Shown: positions 25,596-35,454 of the stretch, piece by piece
Layout of the letters: every line of letters begins with the position of its first letter
Position numbering within the stretch: position 1 is the first letter of the stretch
Assembly (NCBI GenBank): GCA_029210585.1
Contig: JARGFP010000015.1
Span: forward strand, 1 to 64,000
Length of the DNA stretch: 64,000 nt
Direction: 5' to 3'
Source of the DNA: Bacteroidales bacterium
GTDB taxonomy: Bacteria; Bacteroidota; Bacteroidia; Bacteroidales; GCA-2748055
Program-made: the position numbers and the translations under genes
Notes under the pieces: generated by a model
Told to the model about the DNA's origin: nothing
Database searches by the model: none
What the model saw: only the letters and a program-made list of their open reading frames with translations

Positions 25596-26696
25596 CTATT
25601 GCTTCCCTGTCAACTCCTTGATCAGTTCGATCTCTTCCGGGTCAAAAGCAGAACCATCGGGCCTGAAAATATCATGGAACCAGACCTCAGGTTCCGATCC
25701 ATCCGGCATAGGGGTATCCCAGGCATACATCGTATTGGATTTTCCTGCCACCAGGCCCCAGTTGATTGCCCCGACTTTTTCCTCCTTCAACATCGGCATG
25801 ATATTTTCAAACCGGCTGCTCCTTGTTCGTGCCATATATTCCGTGCATATCAGCGGACGTCCGAATAACTTCAATGAATCGATGGCTCCCTGATGGTCTG
25901 CCCTGTCAGCATAATTGTGGTACGTTATAATATCCGAGTTATCAAGCTGGAATTCATTCAGACCTTTCAGGCTGTTATTCCAAACACCAACTGAAACTGG
26001 TTGGGAAGGGTTGATTTCCCTTGCCCACCTGAACACATTTTTCAACAGGGGCATGCTTCTATTGCCGAGTCCGTTATTACCTGGTTCATTATACAAATCC
26101 CACATCATAATCCTATTGTCATCGGCAAAAGTTGACATCACATCTTTCACGTAGATCTCCAGTGTATCCATAAGCTGGGGCTCCCTGAAAATACGGTCAC
26201 CGGGATCCCTCACCCAACCCGAATTATGTATCCCGGGTTTCGGATCAGGCTGAGGCCCTGTCTCGTAAGCTGCATTCCAGCAGTCGTCGAAAAACACAAA
26301 CATGGTTTTGATCCCGTGCAGATCGGCAATGGTCAGGTACTCGTCCATACGGGATTTAAATCCTTCCCTGTCCACCTGCCAGGCAAGATGGTGCAGGTAC
26401 ACACGCATACAGTTGAACCCTATATCCTCAGCCCATCCCAGTTCCCTGTCAATCGTCACAGGAACGAAGGATGCCTCCTGCCAGGTTTCCAATTGGTTGA
26501 TGGCAGTACTTGGATTGAAATTAGCACCCCGGTACCATGGGTGTTGATTTCCCCATTCGCGGGCCTGTTCAACCGTCCATTTACCGGCGATAACGGTCCC
26601 CGATTCCTGGTCTGGTGTCTTTGGGCTATTACAGGCTACAACACCAATCAACAAGAGTGTTGGAATTAACGATGAAAGCCGGAGTAAATTCTTCAT
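25596..26696 (-). CDS. GH5-like (clan GH-A) glycoside hydrolase lipoprotein
   Basis: A 366-residue lipoprotein (lipobox GVVACN, Cys22) with a single TIM barrel. The acid/base is Glu204 in DLYNEPGNN and the nucleophile Glu286 in ICTEYMAR, about 80 residues apart as in clan GH-A. Between them lies ITYHNY, which carries the conserved active-site histidine-tyrosine pair. Proteins of this type are often annotated as cellulase-family or 1,4-beta-xylanase. Retaining cleavage of a beta-linked backbone (xylan, mannan, glucan or galactan) is expected. It starts 21 bp after the stop of the multidomain GH43 gene. Confidence 0.82.
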   Translation of the reverse strand: MKNLLRLSSLIPTLLLIGVVACNSPKTPDQESGTVIAGKWTVEQAREWGNQHPWYRGANFNPSTAINQLETWQEASFVPVTIDRELGWAEDIGFNCMRVYLHHLAWQVDREGFKSRMDEYLTIADLHGIKTMFVFFDDCWNAAYETGPQPDPKPGIHNSGWVRDPGDRIFREPQLMDTLEIYVKDVMSTFADDNRIMMWDLYNEPGNNGLGNRSMPLLKNVFRWAREINPSQPVSVGVWNNSLKGLNEFQLDNSDIITYHNYADRADHQGAIDSLKLFGRPLICTEYMARTRSSRFENIMPMLKEEKVGAINWGLVAGKSNTMYAWDTPMPDGSEPEVWFHDIFRPDGSAFDPEEIELIKELTGKQ

Positions 26697-26717
26697 GTCT
26701 GTCTTTATTTTAAAATG

Positions 26718-29444
26718 TTATTGTAATATTATTTTCCTGGTGATGTTACGGTCCTTTTGCTCAACCTGCAGCACGTAGATTCCGGGCGACAGGCCATGCA
26801 GATCATATTCCTGTTCCTGACCTAAAGCCATCATTGTAAATTGCAGTCTGCCATTCATATCCCTGATCGAAACTTTTCTTACTGCTTCATTGCTGAATGA
26901 GAGATGGATTTTGTTGTGTGCCGGGTTCGGATAAATACTGAAATTTTCCTCAGAAGCGACCTGGGATCCGGACCTGGCAGAGGTGGTCAGAAGTTCTGAA
27001 GTTACCCTGAAGTTGTCAAACAGAACCCCGGTATTAAAGGACCGCATTCCTGCCATTCCGTTAATAAACGGGAATGTATCGGTATAATCAATGATGGGTG
27101 TTGTCATGTCATCTACAAAAACCCTGATACGGTCATCATTGACCACCACTCTCAAATGGTACCACGTATTCATTTCAGTGGAAACAGATGCGGTGGTAAG
27201 GGATTCCCACCCATAATTATGTTTTCCCAGCACGATACTTCCAAAATTGAAGCCACAGAAATAGCCCTGCAAAAAATCTGTTCCAAGTGCCGGGTCGTTC
27301 CCGGCCCCGCCCAGTGCCGGATTTTTCACCCTGAAGATCAGTCCTGCATTCATGCTCCTAGTGAACCGGATGTCTGTATCAACCGTATAATCCCTCCACG
27401 CTTCACTGCCATGGGTTCTTTTTCCAAAGCCATCGATGGTAGCATGCCCATCGATGATCCGCCACTCCCCGTCGTCATACTTCCATCCTGCCCCGAAAGC
27501 ACCATCAAAAGTAAATATATTGCTGAAGGGTGCATTGTCTGATGCTACGAATTCAAATGCATAGAGATCAATCGTCCCGTTATCCACCTGTACTTTCAAT
27601 GTGTGAAATCCCTTACCTATGTCGATATCTTTTACAAGGAAGGGTTTCCAGGAACCTCCTGTAGAGGGAAGTTCAATTTCTCCCGAAACATCTGAATCAT
27701 CCATAAAGAAGCGAACCCTGGCAGCATCACTCCCAGACCTGTAAATAACACGGACATTGTAGGTTCCGGATGATTCTACATTCACATTGTAGCTGAACCA
27801 GTCATTTGCCCCGACAGATGCCAGTGCCAGTCCGCCAAGCTCAGAGCCGGTCAGTTCCACTTCATCACTTCGTACCTGGAAGAAGATGTTTTCATTTCCT
27901 GATTCCTTGTGGAAACCCTGACCTTCACCGCCCTGGTTATATTGAATTGCAGGAATCTTCCCGGGAACCGGCTTATGGACATCAAATGTACCCGATCCAT
28001 TAACATGGTTACTGAAGGCAATGAATCCAAATTCACCCGCTGCATACTGGGTTGCATAGCCTATTTTTCCTCCCCCGGTGGCTTTGGTAACGGACAGCTG
28101 CTTCATCCCATCGATATAGAAACGAAGCGTGTCCATAAATTTTTCTAATCGAAGCGTATGCCAATGATCAAATTGTAGTTGCTCCGGCAATGCTGCGTAT
28201 TGTGGTACTCCCCATGTATTATTTTCCTTAAATGTAATGATCAATTGGTTGGAATAACTATTGATCATTGCCAGACCGTAATTGGAGGCATCCTGGTAGC
28301 TGAAGAGAGCACCCAGGGCAGAGAACTCATTTTCCCGGGCTGTCTCCCTGAAATTGAATTCTGCCGTGTAATTATTCTCAGATACACTGTCAAGGACAGC
28401 CAGCATGACCTCTTCATTTTCATGTACCATAAGATCCTGTCTGATGACTCCGGGTTCACTGATCACCCAGTTTCCACCTGCCGGGAAGAGCCAATGATTC
28501 CCGGGGCTTTCTCCAGGGAAATAATCGCATGCATCGGGAAGCGCCGGATTTTCCTGTGCATAATCGGTAGGACCAAGAACGACCAGTTGCTCATCATTCC
28601 ATACAATCCGGTCAAAATTAAGTCTTCGGAAGGGGCCGATACCGGAAACCAGGTTATGATAGGTAAGAAAATAACTGTCCAGGTCAGGACCGATAAAAAC
28701 GCTTCCGTGTCCAAGCCCGGTATGCAACCCCAGTGCATCAAGAAGAATTGGATTCTGTGACTCAGCGGGTTCATATGTGCTGATAGGACCCTGCGTATTT
28801 GTGGCATAGTCGATCCGGTATCCTTTGCTGATTACGTGGTTCCCGGTATAGATCATATAATACCGGTTATTTCTTTTAAAAACACAGGGACCTTCTGTCC
28901 AGCGATTGTTCATAACAGCCCCCGTATTGACCCCTGCACCAATGCTGGTCGGGTCAGGCATGGGACATCCAATGATGCCTGCCGGAGAAGCATGGTAGAA
29001 ATACCAGGATCCGTCATCTTCAATAAATACGGAACCATCGATGCTCTTCCCCAGGTTCCCCGTAACAGGTTCGAACGGACCTGTTGGAGACGGAGCCGAC
29101 AACACATAATGCCCGTTACCGGCTGGGGATGTGTACATGTAAAAAGTGCCATTCCAATAGAATACTTCAGGTGCATACGCACCTTTTGTTACCGGATCAG
29201 TAGAACACAATCCCTCATATCTCCAATCCACAAGGTCAGTTGAACTCCAGGTTTTGACACCTGTTTCACTGTCTTTTGTACTGCAGTACAGGTAAAAAAC
29301 ACCCCGGTGCTTGAGTACATATGGATCCCCGATTGAATAACCGGCCCATTCATTATCAAGGGTATAGGGATTATCCATTTCCTGGGAAAGAAGATTACCG
29401 GAAATTGAAATAAGTAATGATATCAACAGGAAATGTAATCGCAT
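26718..29444 (-). CDS. multidomain GH43 with CBM6-like and LamG-like modules and T9SS type A tail
   Basis: A 908-residue secreted enzyme. The signal peptide (MRLHFLLISLLISISGNLLS) leads into a GH43 propeller (about 20-320) with Asp40 (SIGDPYVL), Asp136 (SIDGSVF) and Glu184 (WTEGPCVF) as the catalytic triad. A concanavalin-like domain (about 340-480) usual for large GH43 xylosidases follows. A CBM6-like module comes next (about 490-625, SVGANDWFSYNVNV), then a second concanavalin/DUF1080-like module (about 635-805, DTDIRFTRSMNAGLIFRV). The last 80 residues are a T9SS type A domain (FSIYPNPAHNKIHLSF). It is the first enzyme gene after the susCD-LamG unit, behind an intrinsic terminator. Confidence 0.9.
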   Translation of the reverse strand: MRLHFLLISLLISISGNLLSQEMDNPYTLDNEWAGYSIGDPYVLKHRGVFYLYCSTKDSETGVKTWSSTDLVDWRYEGLCSTDPVTKGAYAPEVFYWNGTFYMYTSPAGNGHYVLSAPSPTGPFEPVTGNLGKSIDGSVFIEDDGSWYFYHASPAGIIGCPMPDPTSIGAGVNTGAVMNNRWTEGPCVFKRNNRYYMIYTGNHVISKGYRIDYATNTQGPISTYEPAESQNPILLDALGLHTGLGHGSVFIGPDLDSYFLTYHNLVSGIGPFRRLNFDRIVWNDEQLVVLGPTDYAQENPALPDACDYFPGESPGNHWLFPAGGNWVISEPGVIRQDLMVHENEEVMLAVLDSVSENNYTAEFNFRETARENEFSALGALFSYQDASNYGLAMINSYSNQLIITFKENNTWGVPQYAALPEQLQFDHWHTLRLEKFMDTLRFYIDGMKQLSVTKATGGGKIGYATQYAAGEFGFIAFSNHVNGSGTFDVHKPVPGKIPAIQYNQGGEGQGFHKESGNENIFFQVRSDEVELTGSELGGLALASVGANDWFSYNVNVESSGTYNVRVIYRSGSDAARVRFFMDDSDVSGEIELPSTGGSWKPFLVKDIDIGKGFHTLKVQVDNGTIDLYAFEFVASDNAPFSNIFTFDGAFGAGWKYDDGEWRIIDGHATIDGFGKRTHGSEAWRDYTVDTDIRFTRSMNAGLIFRVKNPALGGAGNDPALGTDFLQGYFCGFNFGSIVLGKHNYGWESLTTASVSTEMNTWYHLRVVVNDDRIRVFVDDMTTPIIDYTDTFPFINGMAGMRSFNTGVLFDNFRVTSELLTTSARSGSQVASEENFSIYPNPAHNKIHLSFSNEAVRKVSIRDMNGRLQFTMMALGQEQEYDLHGLSPGIYVLQVEQKDRNITRKIILQ

Positions 29445-29479
29445 AGTCAGTTATACTAAAAAGCAAAAGGATTTAAAAA

Positions 29480-29511
29480 AAATAGAGGGTGCGGGTCCAC
29501 ACCCTCTATTT
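29480..29511 (-). terminator. intrinsic terminator after the susC-susD-LamG unit
   Basis: Perfect 12-bp arms (29480-29491 and 29500-29511, AAATAGAGGGTG) flank an 8-nt loop. On the minus strand the hairpin is followed by eight T residues. It lies 21 bp after the LamG stop and before the GH43 gene. It probably ends most transcripts of the binding/transport genes while letting some read through into the enzyme genes. Confidence 0.85.
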
Positions 29512-29531
29512 GAGTAATCAACCAACTCTAT

Positions 29532-30479
29532 CTATCTGATGAAAACTTTCGTTGCATGATTTACATCTGATCCCTGGACCCTCACGATATAGATTCCAGT
29601 GTCAAATGAAAGTTTACCCAGTTCATCCAATGGTTTTTGCCCGACCAGTGCACCGGTAAGGTTATACACAGAGACCACCTCATCCTGGCGTGGCTGGTCC
29701 AGCTCTACCCTGATCTTATTATGGTATGCGTACACGGAGGGCGCTTTTTTACCAGAAACTTCTTTATTCACTCCAACCTGCCATCCACTTACGGTTTCAT
29801 CGTATAGTTGCAGTACTGCTGCTTCATCGAGTGCAGTTTCATACACGCGGAAATCACTCATGGCACCTTTCCACAATGGATCAGGCCAGAAGCTTTTACC
29901 CAAAGCATTCTCAGAGTCGTTTAACGTCCCGAAAGACCTGGCAAAACCACTTTCTGCAAATACTTTCTGATTGTTGTGATATAAGATAATTGAATCAGGT
30001 TTTAGCACAACTGCGGAAAAATACCAGGTATCCAACTGAATATCTACTATCTCCTGCGGCATATCAATATCGTACCACACAGTACCGGGATTAGAGAGTG
30101 TGAATCGGTACATGTCCTGGTTTCCGCTGACAGGAATCACCATCATTACGTCTTTGGGTTCACTCTGGTCCCCCTCACCAATCGAATAAACCCTGGACCA
30201 TACTCTTGATTCATCCATGCGGAACCAGCATGTCACCGTAATTTCGGTCATGTTGCTTCCCGCAATAAATGACGGAAGGTTGGCATAACTTTCTCCATCA
30301 AAGTAAGCCACTGGACCACGCGTTACATCATCTTGAAAAATCACCCCATTGTTGGTCCCATTAAGACTGCCGGCGACATCGTTAAGATCGGCCTTCAGCG
30401 GCCAGTGATGCACCTGAGCGTTCACACTGAACACCAGGAAAAATGCAATAGATGCACTAAGGAATAAATGTTTCTTCAT
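29532..30479 (-). CDS. LamG/concanavalin-like surface glycan-binding protein with T9SS type A tail
   Basis: A 315-residue secreted protein: signal peptide (MKKHLFLSASIAFFLVFSVNA), a LamG-type jelly roll (about 22-225, typical VTCWFRMD and GAMSDFRVYETALDEAAV segments), then a T9SS type A tail (YAYHNKIRVELDQ, ending VNHATKVFIR). It follows susD, the place where locus-specific surface glycan-binding proteins are usually encoded. No catalytic residues are apparent. A role in capturing polysaccharide at the surface is inferred from position and fold. A strong terminator follows directly. Confidence 0.83.
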   Translation of the reverse strand: MKKHLFLSASIAFFLVFSVNAQVHHWPLKADLNDVAGSLNGTNNGVIFQDDVTRGPVAYFDGESYANLPSFIAGSNMTEITVTCWFRMDESRVWSRVYSIGEGDQSEPKDVMMVIPVSGNQDMYRFTLSNPGTVWYDIDMPQEIVDIQLDTWYFSAVVLKPDSIILYHNNQKVFAESGFARSFGTLNDSENALGKSFWPDPLWKGAMSDFRVYETALDEAAVLQLYDETVSGWQVGVNKEVSGKKAPSVYAYHNKIRVELDQPRQDEVVSVYNLTGALVGQKPLDELGKLSFDTGIYIVRVQGSDVNHATKVFIR

Positions 30480-30532
30480 AGCAATTAATTTTTAGGTTAA
30501 ACATTAATAAACAGATAATTAAAATAAAATCA

Positions 30533-32146
30533 TTAATAGTCAGGGTTTTGGTCAAGATTCGGATTGTTGTCTACTTCAAACTGTGGCAGTGGGAGGATAT
30601 GGTGCTTTCCCAGTTCGAAATTTTCAAAATCCGGATCACGCGCAATGAGTTCGTCAATACCAGCCTGTGTCTCAAGCAAACCCCATCTTCTAAGGTCGAT
30701 CCACCTGACGGACTCCAGGCTTAGTTCAAGGGCGCGTTCCATCTGTAGGCGCTTCAGAAAGGCCTCTTTTGAATTGACACTGGCGGCAATTTCCGGCACG
30801 GTGCTGTTTTCAAGTGCAGGCAAGTTAGTACTTGGGCGCTGCCGCACCATATCCACATATCCGATCGCAGCAGGCAGTTGATCCAGTTCCTCCAGGCATT
30901 CTGCATAGCAGAGCAGTATATCGGCATACCGGATCACCCTGTAATTAATCGGTGAATAATAATCGGTACGTGCCTTGAAATAGTCGTCACCGTATTTCCT
31001 GAAGAAGGAATCACCGAACCAGTTGAATCTCCATTTGGTAATGGTGCCTGCAAATAGTGTTTCATTGGGAAAATCCTCAAAAATTTCCGGATAAATAATA
31101 CTAACTCTGAGTCGGTCATCTATGGTTGTACCGTTTACTGAATTATTCAGGGTTGGTTCACGCTTGTATTCTTCAACAAGCCATGGACGGGGCTGCCCGT
31201 CGCTCCAGCCGATCCCTTTCGGGGCAAAGAACTGTGAACGGGTATTCCCAAGTGCCATTTCCGGAACATTATCATCCACATCTGATCCATTGTTGCGATC
31301 CATCTCTGTTTCATTCACATCCGAAAACTGGATCTCGAAGACCGATTCCATATTGTTCTCATTCAGGTGGGTAAAATTGTCAAAGTAATTGTCCATCAGC
31401 CCATAATAAACGGCACCCTCTCCTTCCACGAGCCATTCAAACGCATCCCTGGCTTGCTGCCACATGTGTCGCTGCATGTATACTTTCCCAAGCAAAGCGT
31501 AAGCTGCGCCTTTGGTGATCCTTCCTTTATCTGAACCAGTCCACTCTTCGGGCAGGCCTGCAATGGCTGCCTCGAGATCCGGAATAATGATTTCATCATA
31601 GATATAATTGGGGTCCCCTACCTCATAGTTGTCTCCGGCACTTGAAGGTTCAGTCACAATCGGGAGATTTTCAAACAGGACCAGCAGGTTGAAGTAATCA
31701 AATGCCCTGATGAATTTCGCTTGTGCCACGATCATATCGAGGGCCTCCTGTTCCTGCTCATTTTCACCCACAATATCGGGGACATACGCAATGACCTGGT
31801 TACACTGGAAGATCTGCTTATAATGACCCTTGAAAATCGTATGCCCCCCCTGGATAAAATTGTAATTGGTATAATTGAAATGGGTCCAGTCAGCCAATTC
31901 ACTCCACGGACTTGCACTATACGCCATGTCTGAAGTAAGGTCGTACCTGAAATAGATCCAGCGCGACCAGTTCCCCACCCTGGTGAACTGACTATACACT
32001 GCAGTAAGACCCATTTGTGCATCATCCAGGGTTTTCCAGAAGGTTGCCTCTGTGGGCACATTCGGATTCTCGACATCCAGGATGTCTTCACTACAGGCCA
32101 TGAGGCCTGCAATTAAAACTGTTAATAGGATAATCTTTTTTATCAT
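30533..32146 (-). CDS. SusD/RagB-family outer-membrane lipoprotein
   Basis: A 537-residue lipoprotein (lipobox AGLMACS, Cys18) with the SusD layout: N-terminal LDVENPNVPTEATFWKT, TPR-like helices (AYALLGKVYMQR), and the C-terminal signature RVIRYADILLCYAECLEEL followed by LQMERALELSLESVRWIDLRRW. It forms the lid over the SusC barrel and binds the oligosaccharide to be imported. It begins 12 bp after the susC stop, so the two are cotranscribed. Sequence alone does not tell the ligand. Confidence 0.96.
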   Translation of the reverse strand: MIKKIILLTVLIAGLMACSEDILDVENPNVPTEATFWKTLDDAQMGLTAVYSQFTRVGNWSRWIYFRYDLTSDMAYSASPWSELADWTHFNYTNYNFIQGGHTIFKGHYKQIFQCNQVIAYVPDIVGENEQEQEALDMIVAQAKFIRAFDYFNLLVLFENLPIVTEPSSAGDNYEVGDPNYIYDEIIIPDLEAAIAGLPEEWTGSDKGRITKGAAYALLGKVYMQRHMWQQARDAFEWLVEGEGAVYYGLMDNYFDNFTHLNENNMESVFEIQFSDVNETEMDRNNGSDVDDNVPEMALGNTRSQFFAPKGIGWSDGQPRPWLVEEYKREPTLNNSVNGTTIDDRLRVSIIYPEIFEDFPNETLFAGTITKWRFNWFGDSFFRKYGDDYFKARTDYYSPINYRVIRYADILLCYAECLEELDQLPAAIGYVDMVRQRPSTNLPALENSTVPEIAASVNSKEAFLKRLQMERALELSLESVRWIDLRRWGLLETQAGIDELIARDPDFENFELGKHHILPLPQFEVDNNPNLDQNPDY

Positions 32147-32158
32147 GATGGCAGATTT

Positions 32159-35146
32159 TTAAAAGTTGGCACTGATTGAGAACATATAAATTCGTGGCGA
32201 AGGATAGGAATTCCCATCCACACCAAACTGCAGCAGTGATCCATTGTTGAATTCAGGATCCAGTCCCTGGTACCTGGTAAAAGTGACCGGGTTCTGCACA
32301 TTTACCGACAGTCTCAAATCGTTAATATAATCCTGAATGGGATCAATGTTGAAGGTATATCCAAGCGTGATCTGTCGGATCTTGAAGAAGGATCCGTCTT
32401 CAAGCCACCTGTCAATCCAACCCACCGAGTTACGCTCGTCGGCATACAGTACCCGTGGAAAATCAGTGTCGGTATTGTCCGGCGTCCAGGGGTCGATGCC
32501 ATAGCGGTAATTTGAATTATCGTTGAACCGTTCTGTCAGGGAACGAGTACCATTATACACCGTAGGTCCGAACGCTCCAAATCCATGCATAGAGAAATCC
32601 CAGTTTCGGTATGCAATGTCCATCGTTAGTCCAGCCTCAAGTTTGGGCCAGGGATTCCCCAATACCTGACGGTCACCCGCTGCCGAGATAATACCATTGT
32701 CATCATAATCCACATAGCGAAGATCACCGGGTTGAGCATTGGGTTGTATTACCGTACCTTCTGAATTGACGTGCGCGAGTACCTCCTCTTCAGACTGGAA
32801 GATGCCGTCAGATTCCACAAGGTAGAACATGGCCATCGGGCTCCCTACCTCGGAAATAGTTGCACCGCTCAGTATCCGGCTGTCCCCGTATGGCAGGTCC
32901 AGGACTTCATTCTTGATGGTTGTAAAGTTGGCCGAGATCGTATAGCGGAGATCTCCCCTGTATTCACGCCAGCTAAGGTCTACATCTACACCGCTGTTTT
33001 TCAAACTGCCAGCATTCACCCAGGGGTTGCCGCCGTCATTGCCCGTAGCAATAAGTATCGGGAAGGCAACCAATACATCCTCCGTTACTGAAATATAATA
33101 ATCTGCAGACATTTGCAGTCTGTTCCCCAGGAATCCCATATCTGCACCAATATTGGTCTGTTTCTTGGTCTCCCAGGTAAGGTCTTCGTTGACCAGTTCT
33201 CGCTGTATCGCCCCATTCAGGACAACTTCATCCGATCCTGTTCCGAATACGGCCAATGGAAAGGTAGTTAATGAGGGAATATAGTCGTACCGGCCGCCAA
33301 AGGCACTATTACCCAAGACTCCGTAACTTGCCCTGATCTTCAGGTTATCCAACCAGGGAACCTCAAAGAAATCTTCCTCAGTGATCCTCCATGCACCGGA
33401 CACAGATGGGAAGTAACCTATTCTGTAACCGGGTCCGAACTGCGATGATCCGTCGCGCCTCACTGTGGCGCTGAAAAGGTACTTGCCGGAAAAATCATAT
33501 TGAAGCCTTCCAAAATAAGAAATCCGGTAGAGCTCATTCATAAACCCGCCAGTGGTTGGGTTATCGCTTCCGGCATCCAGCACCCGGAGGTATTCACCAC
33601 CGGCGATAAAGATATTTTGTTTCCTTCCCCAGATTTGCTCATAGTTTTCATTCTGGTAACTTGAACCGAGTACGATATTCACAGCATGATTACCAAAATC
33701 TTTATTGAATGTTAAGAGATTATCCAGTATAAATGACTGGTATCTTGCTTTGTTTTCATAAATATGCGAAGGTTCATAGGGAAGGTTCAGTGTGAAATCG
33801 CCTTCTTTTCTCAGTTGCTTGAAAGCATCAAAGCTGGTTTCATACCCTGCGCTCAGGCGGTAGGCCAGAAACTCAAACAGCTTCAATTCTCCAAACACAT
33901 TTCCACGCAACCTGGCATTCTCCTGGCTTTGCTGCACCAGACCCTGGATGGCAATCGGGTTGGTCCCGAAAGTTCTCGCCCTTGCTTCATCCCCAAAACC
34001 ATAACCACCGAAGTTGGCAGAGTCATATACGGGGATATCAGGCGTCATTCTCATTACATCGGTGATCGGATTGCCTCCGCTGTAAGGCACCACCAGGGTA
34101 TTGGTGATGGCAAAGTTTTCTCCAACTGTAAGAATGCCTTTGGTCGCCTCGGTGTTGACGCGGATACTGTACCGTTCCAGGCTGGTACCCTTTGTTGTCC
34201 CCTCATTTTTAAAGTAATTGGCAGAAACCAGGTACCGGCTTGTTTCCGAACCTCCCGAAACACCTATATTATAGTCACTGCTAAAACCAGTCTGAAATAC
34301 TTCCTCTTCCCAGTCCGTACTGTTGTCAAAATGGTTCTGGGGAGTCATGCGGGCATTTTCATATGCCATATCGTTGTAATAGAAAAAATCGGCAGTGTCC
34401 ATCAGGTTCAGTGAGGGAAGTTTTTCGATGCCGAATTTTGCAGAGAAATCGATTGCAGGTGTGCCAGCCTGTCCCTTTTTGGTCGTAATGATAATCACCC
34501 CATTTGCTGCCCTGTTGCCATAAATGGCCGCAGCGGATGCATCTTTCAGAATCTGCACCGACTCAATATCATTTACATTGAGGTCGCGCATTCCCCCGGT
34601 AAAGATGAGTCCGTCGACCACATAAAGCGGGTTGGTATTGCTGATGTTACCGATTCCCCGGATTTTAATGTTAGGCTCAGCCCCTATGTTTCCATTTGAC
34701 CTCACCCGCACCCCGGAAGCAAGTCCCTGGATGGCCTCGCCGAAAGAGGTAGTCTGCACATTCCGGAAACCATCGGTATTCACAACGGAAACAGCACCTG
34801 TCAGGTCCTTTTTCTTTACAGTACCATAACCAATGACCACAATCTCTTCCATGGAAGCAATGTCCAGTTGAAGTATAGCGTTGATCGTGGTTCTTCCCTC
34901 AACAGGTATCTCTTCGGTCAGGTACCCAATATAGGAGAAGATAAGTACTGCATCACTACTTGCAACCTCGATGGAATAATTTCCTTCAGAGTCGGTCACA
35001 GTACCATTCGAGGTCCCCTTCTCAACGATATTGACCCCGGGCAATGCCCTTCCGTTTTCATCGGTCACTTTCCCGCCAACTGAATGCTGGGCAGAAAGCA
35101 ATCCAAAAGAAAACAAAAGAAAAGTAAATAGTAATTTTGATTTCAT
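32159..35146 (-). CDS. SusC/RagA-type TonB-dependent outer-membrane receptor
   Basis: The 995-residue product starts at MKSKLLFTFLLFSFGLLSAQ; codons further upstream do not add to the signal peptide. Residues about 22-100 form the carboxypeptidase-D-like domain (VGGKVTDENGRALPGVNIVE). VVIGYGTVKKKDLTGAV and a TonB plug follow, with IRGIGNISNTNPLYVVDGLI and AAAIYGNRAANGVIIITTK. A 22-strand barrel ends in YPSPRIYMFSISANF. It imports oligosaccharides with the SusD protein encoded next. The gene is divergent from the HTCS gene at 35455, and the gap holds a direct repeat likely to be the HTCS site. Confidence 0.97.
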   Translation of the reverse strand: MKSKLLFTFLLFSFGLLSAQHSVGGKVTDENGRALPGVNIVEKGTSNGTVTDSEGNYSIEVASSDAVLIFSYIGYLTEEIPVEGRTTINAILQLDIASMEEIVVIGYGTVKKKDLTGAVSVVNTDGFRNVQTTSFGEAIQGLASGVRVRSNGNIGAEPNIKIRGIGNISNTNPLYVVDGLIFTGGMRDLNVNDIESVQILKDASAAAIYGNRAANGVIIITTKKGQAGTPAIDFSAKFGIEKLPSLNLMDTADFFYYNDMAYENARMTPQNHFDNSTDWEEEVFQTGFSSDYNIGVSGGSETSRYLVSANYFKNEGTTKGTSLERYSIRVNTEATKGILTVGENFAITNTLVVPYSGGNPITDVMRMTPDIPVYDSANFGGYGFGDEARARTFGTNPIAIQGLVQQSQENARLRGNVFGELKLFEFLAYRLSAGYETSFDAFKQLRKEGDFTLNLPYEPSHIYENKARYQSFILDNLLTFNKDFGNHAVNIVLGSSYQNENYEQIWGRKQNIFIAGGEYLRVLDAGSDNPTTGGFMNELYRISYFGRLQYDFSGKYLFSATVRRDGSSQFGPGYRIGYFPSVSGAWRITEEDFFEVPWLDNLKIRASYGVLGNSAFGGRYDYIPSLTTFPLAVFGTGSDEVVLNGAIQRELVNEDLTWETKKQTNIGADMGFLGNRLQMSADYYISVTEDVLVAFPILIATGNDGGNPWVNAGSLKNSGVDVDLSWREYRGDLRYTISANFTTIKNEVLDLPYGDSRILSGATISEVGSPMAMFYLVESDGIFQSEEEVLAHVNSEGTVIQPNAQPGDLRYVDYDDNGIISAAGDRQVLGNPWPKLEAGLTMDIAYRNWDFSMHGFGAFGPTVYNGTRSLTERFNDNSNYRYGIDPWTPDNTDTDFPRVLYADERNSVGWIDRWLEDGSFFKIRQITLGYTFNIDPIQDYINDLRLSVNVQNPVTFTRYQGLDPEFNNGSLLQFGVDGNSYPSPRIYMFSISANF

Positions 35147-35217
35147 AGCAAGCATAGTTTTAGTTATCGTTTGAATGAATGACAAGTTACAGTCGAACTT
35201 CATCTGAATATTGGAGT

Positions 35218-35248
35218 ATTGTTCATATTTATGGTAAAATTGTTCATA
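35218..35248. promoter_or_regulatory. direct repeat ATTGTTCATA x2, 21-bp period: candidate HTCS operator
   Basis: ATTGTTCATA occurs at 35218-35227 and again, identical, at 35239-35248. The period is exactly 21 bp, two helical turns, so both copies face the same side of the DNA. This is the expected geometry for a dimer of AraC-type DNA-binding domains. The near copy is 72 bp upstream of the susC start codon. The match to the neighbouring HTCS regulator is inferred. Confidence 0.55.
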
Positions 35249-35368
35249 AACGGCTCACAGCTTACATTTTTATCCGGTGGGTACCTGCGGTTGTTCTAAA
35301 ACCATGTACTTTTGTTCAATTCATCCTTGTCAATTGTAAAAAACCGGTCAGTGACTCATGAAGTGTAT

Positions 35369-35376
35369 TATATTTG
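35369..35376 (+). promoter_or_regulatory. -7 promoter element TATATTTG
   Basis: TATATTTG matches the Bacteroidota -7 consensus TAnnTTTG and lies 79 bp before the preferred HTCS start at 35455. No TTTG lies 19-21 bp upstream, so the support is partial. Confidence 0.4.
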
Positions 35377-35454
35377 TCGAGGAGTGATTCAATTAACTGC
35401 CAACGGTTGATGCGTGGTATCCAATACATAACCAAGACATTACAGCTTGTGTCT

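Larger units (their letters stand above)
35147..35454. promoter_or_regulatory. divergent regulatory region between susC and HTCS gene
   Basis: 308 bp separating two divergent genes. It contains the 21-bp-spaced direct repeat described separately and a plus-strand -7 box. No clear TAnnTTTG is found for susC, as expected for a promoter that depends on an activator. An ATG at 35410 could extend the HTCS protein into this region. Confidence 0.55.

Noticed and set aside
33764-34414. 216-codon plus-strand frame opposite SusC
   Set aside because: It lies wholly inside the clearly coding SusC gene on the other strand and shows no domain or signal.
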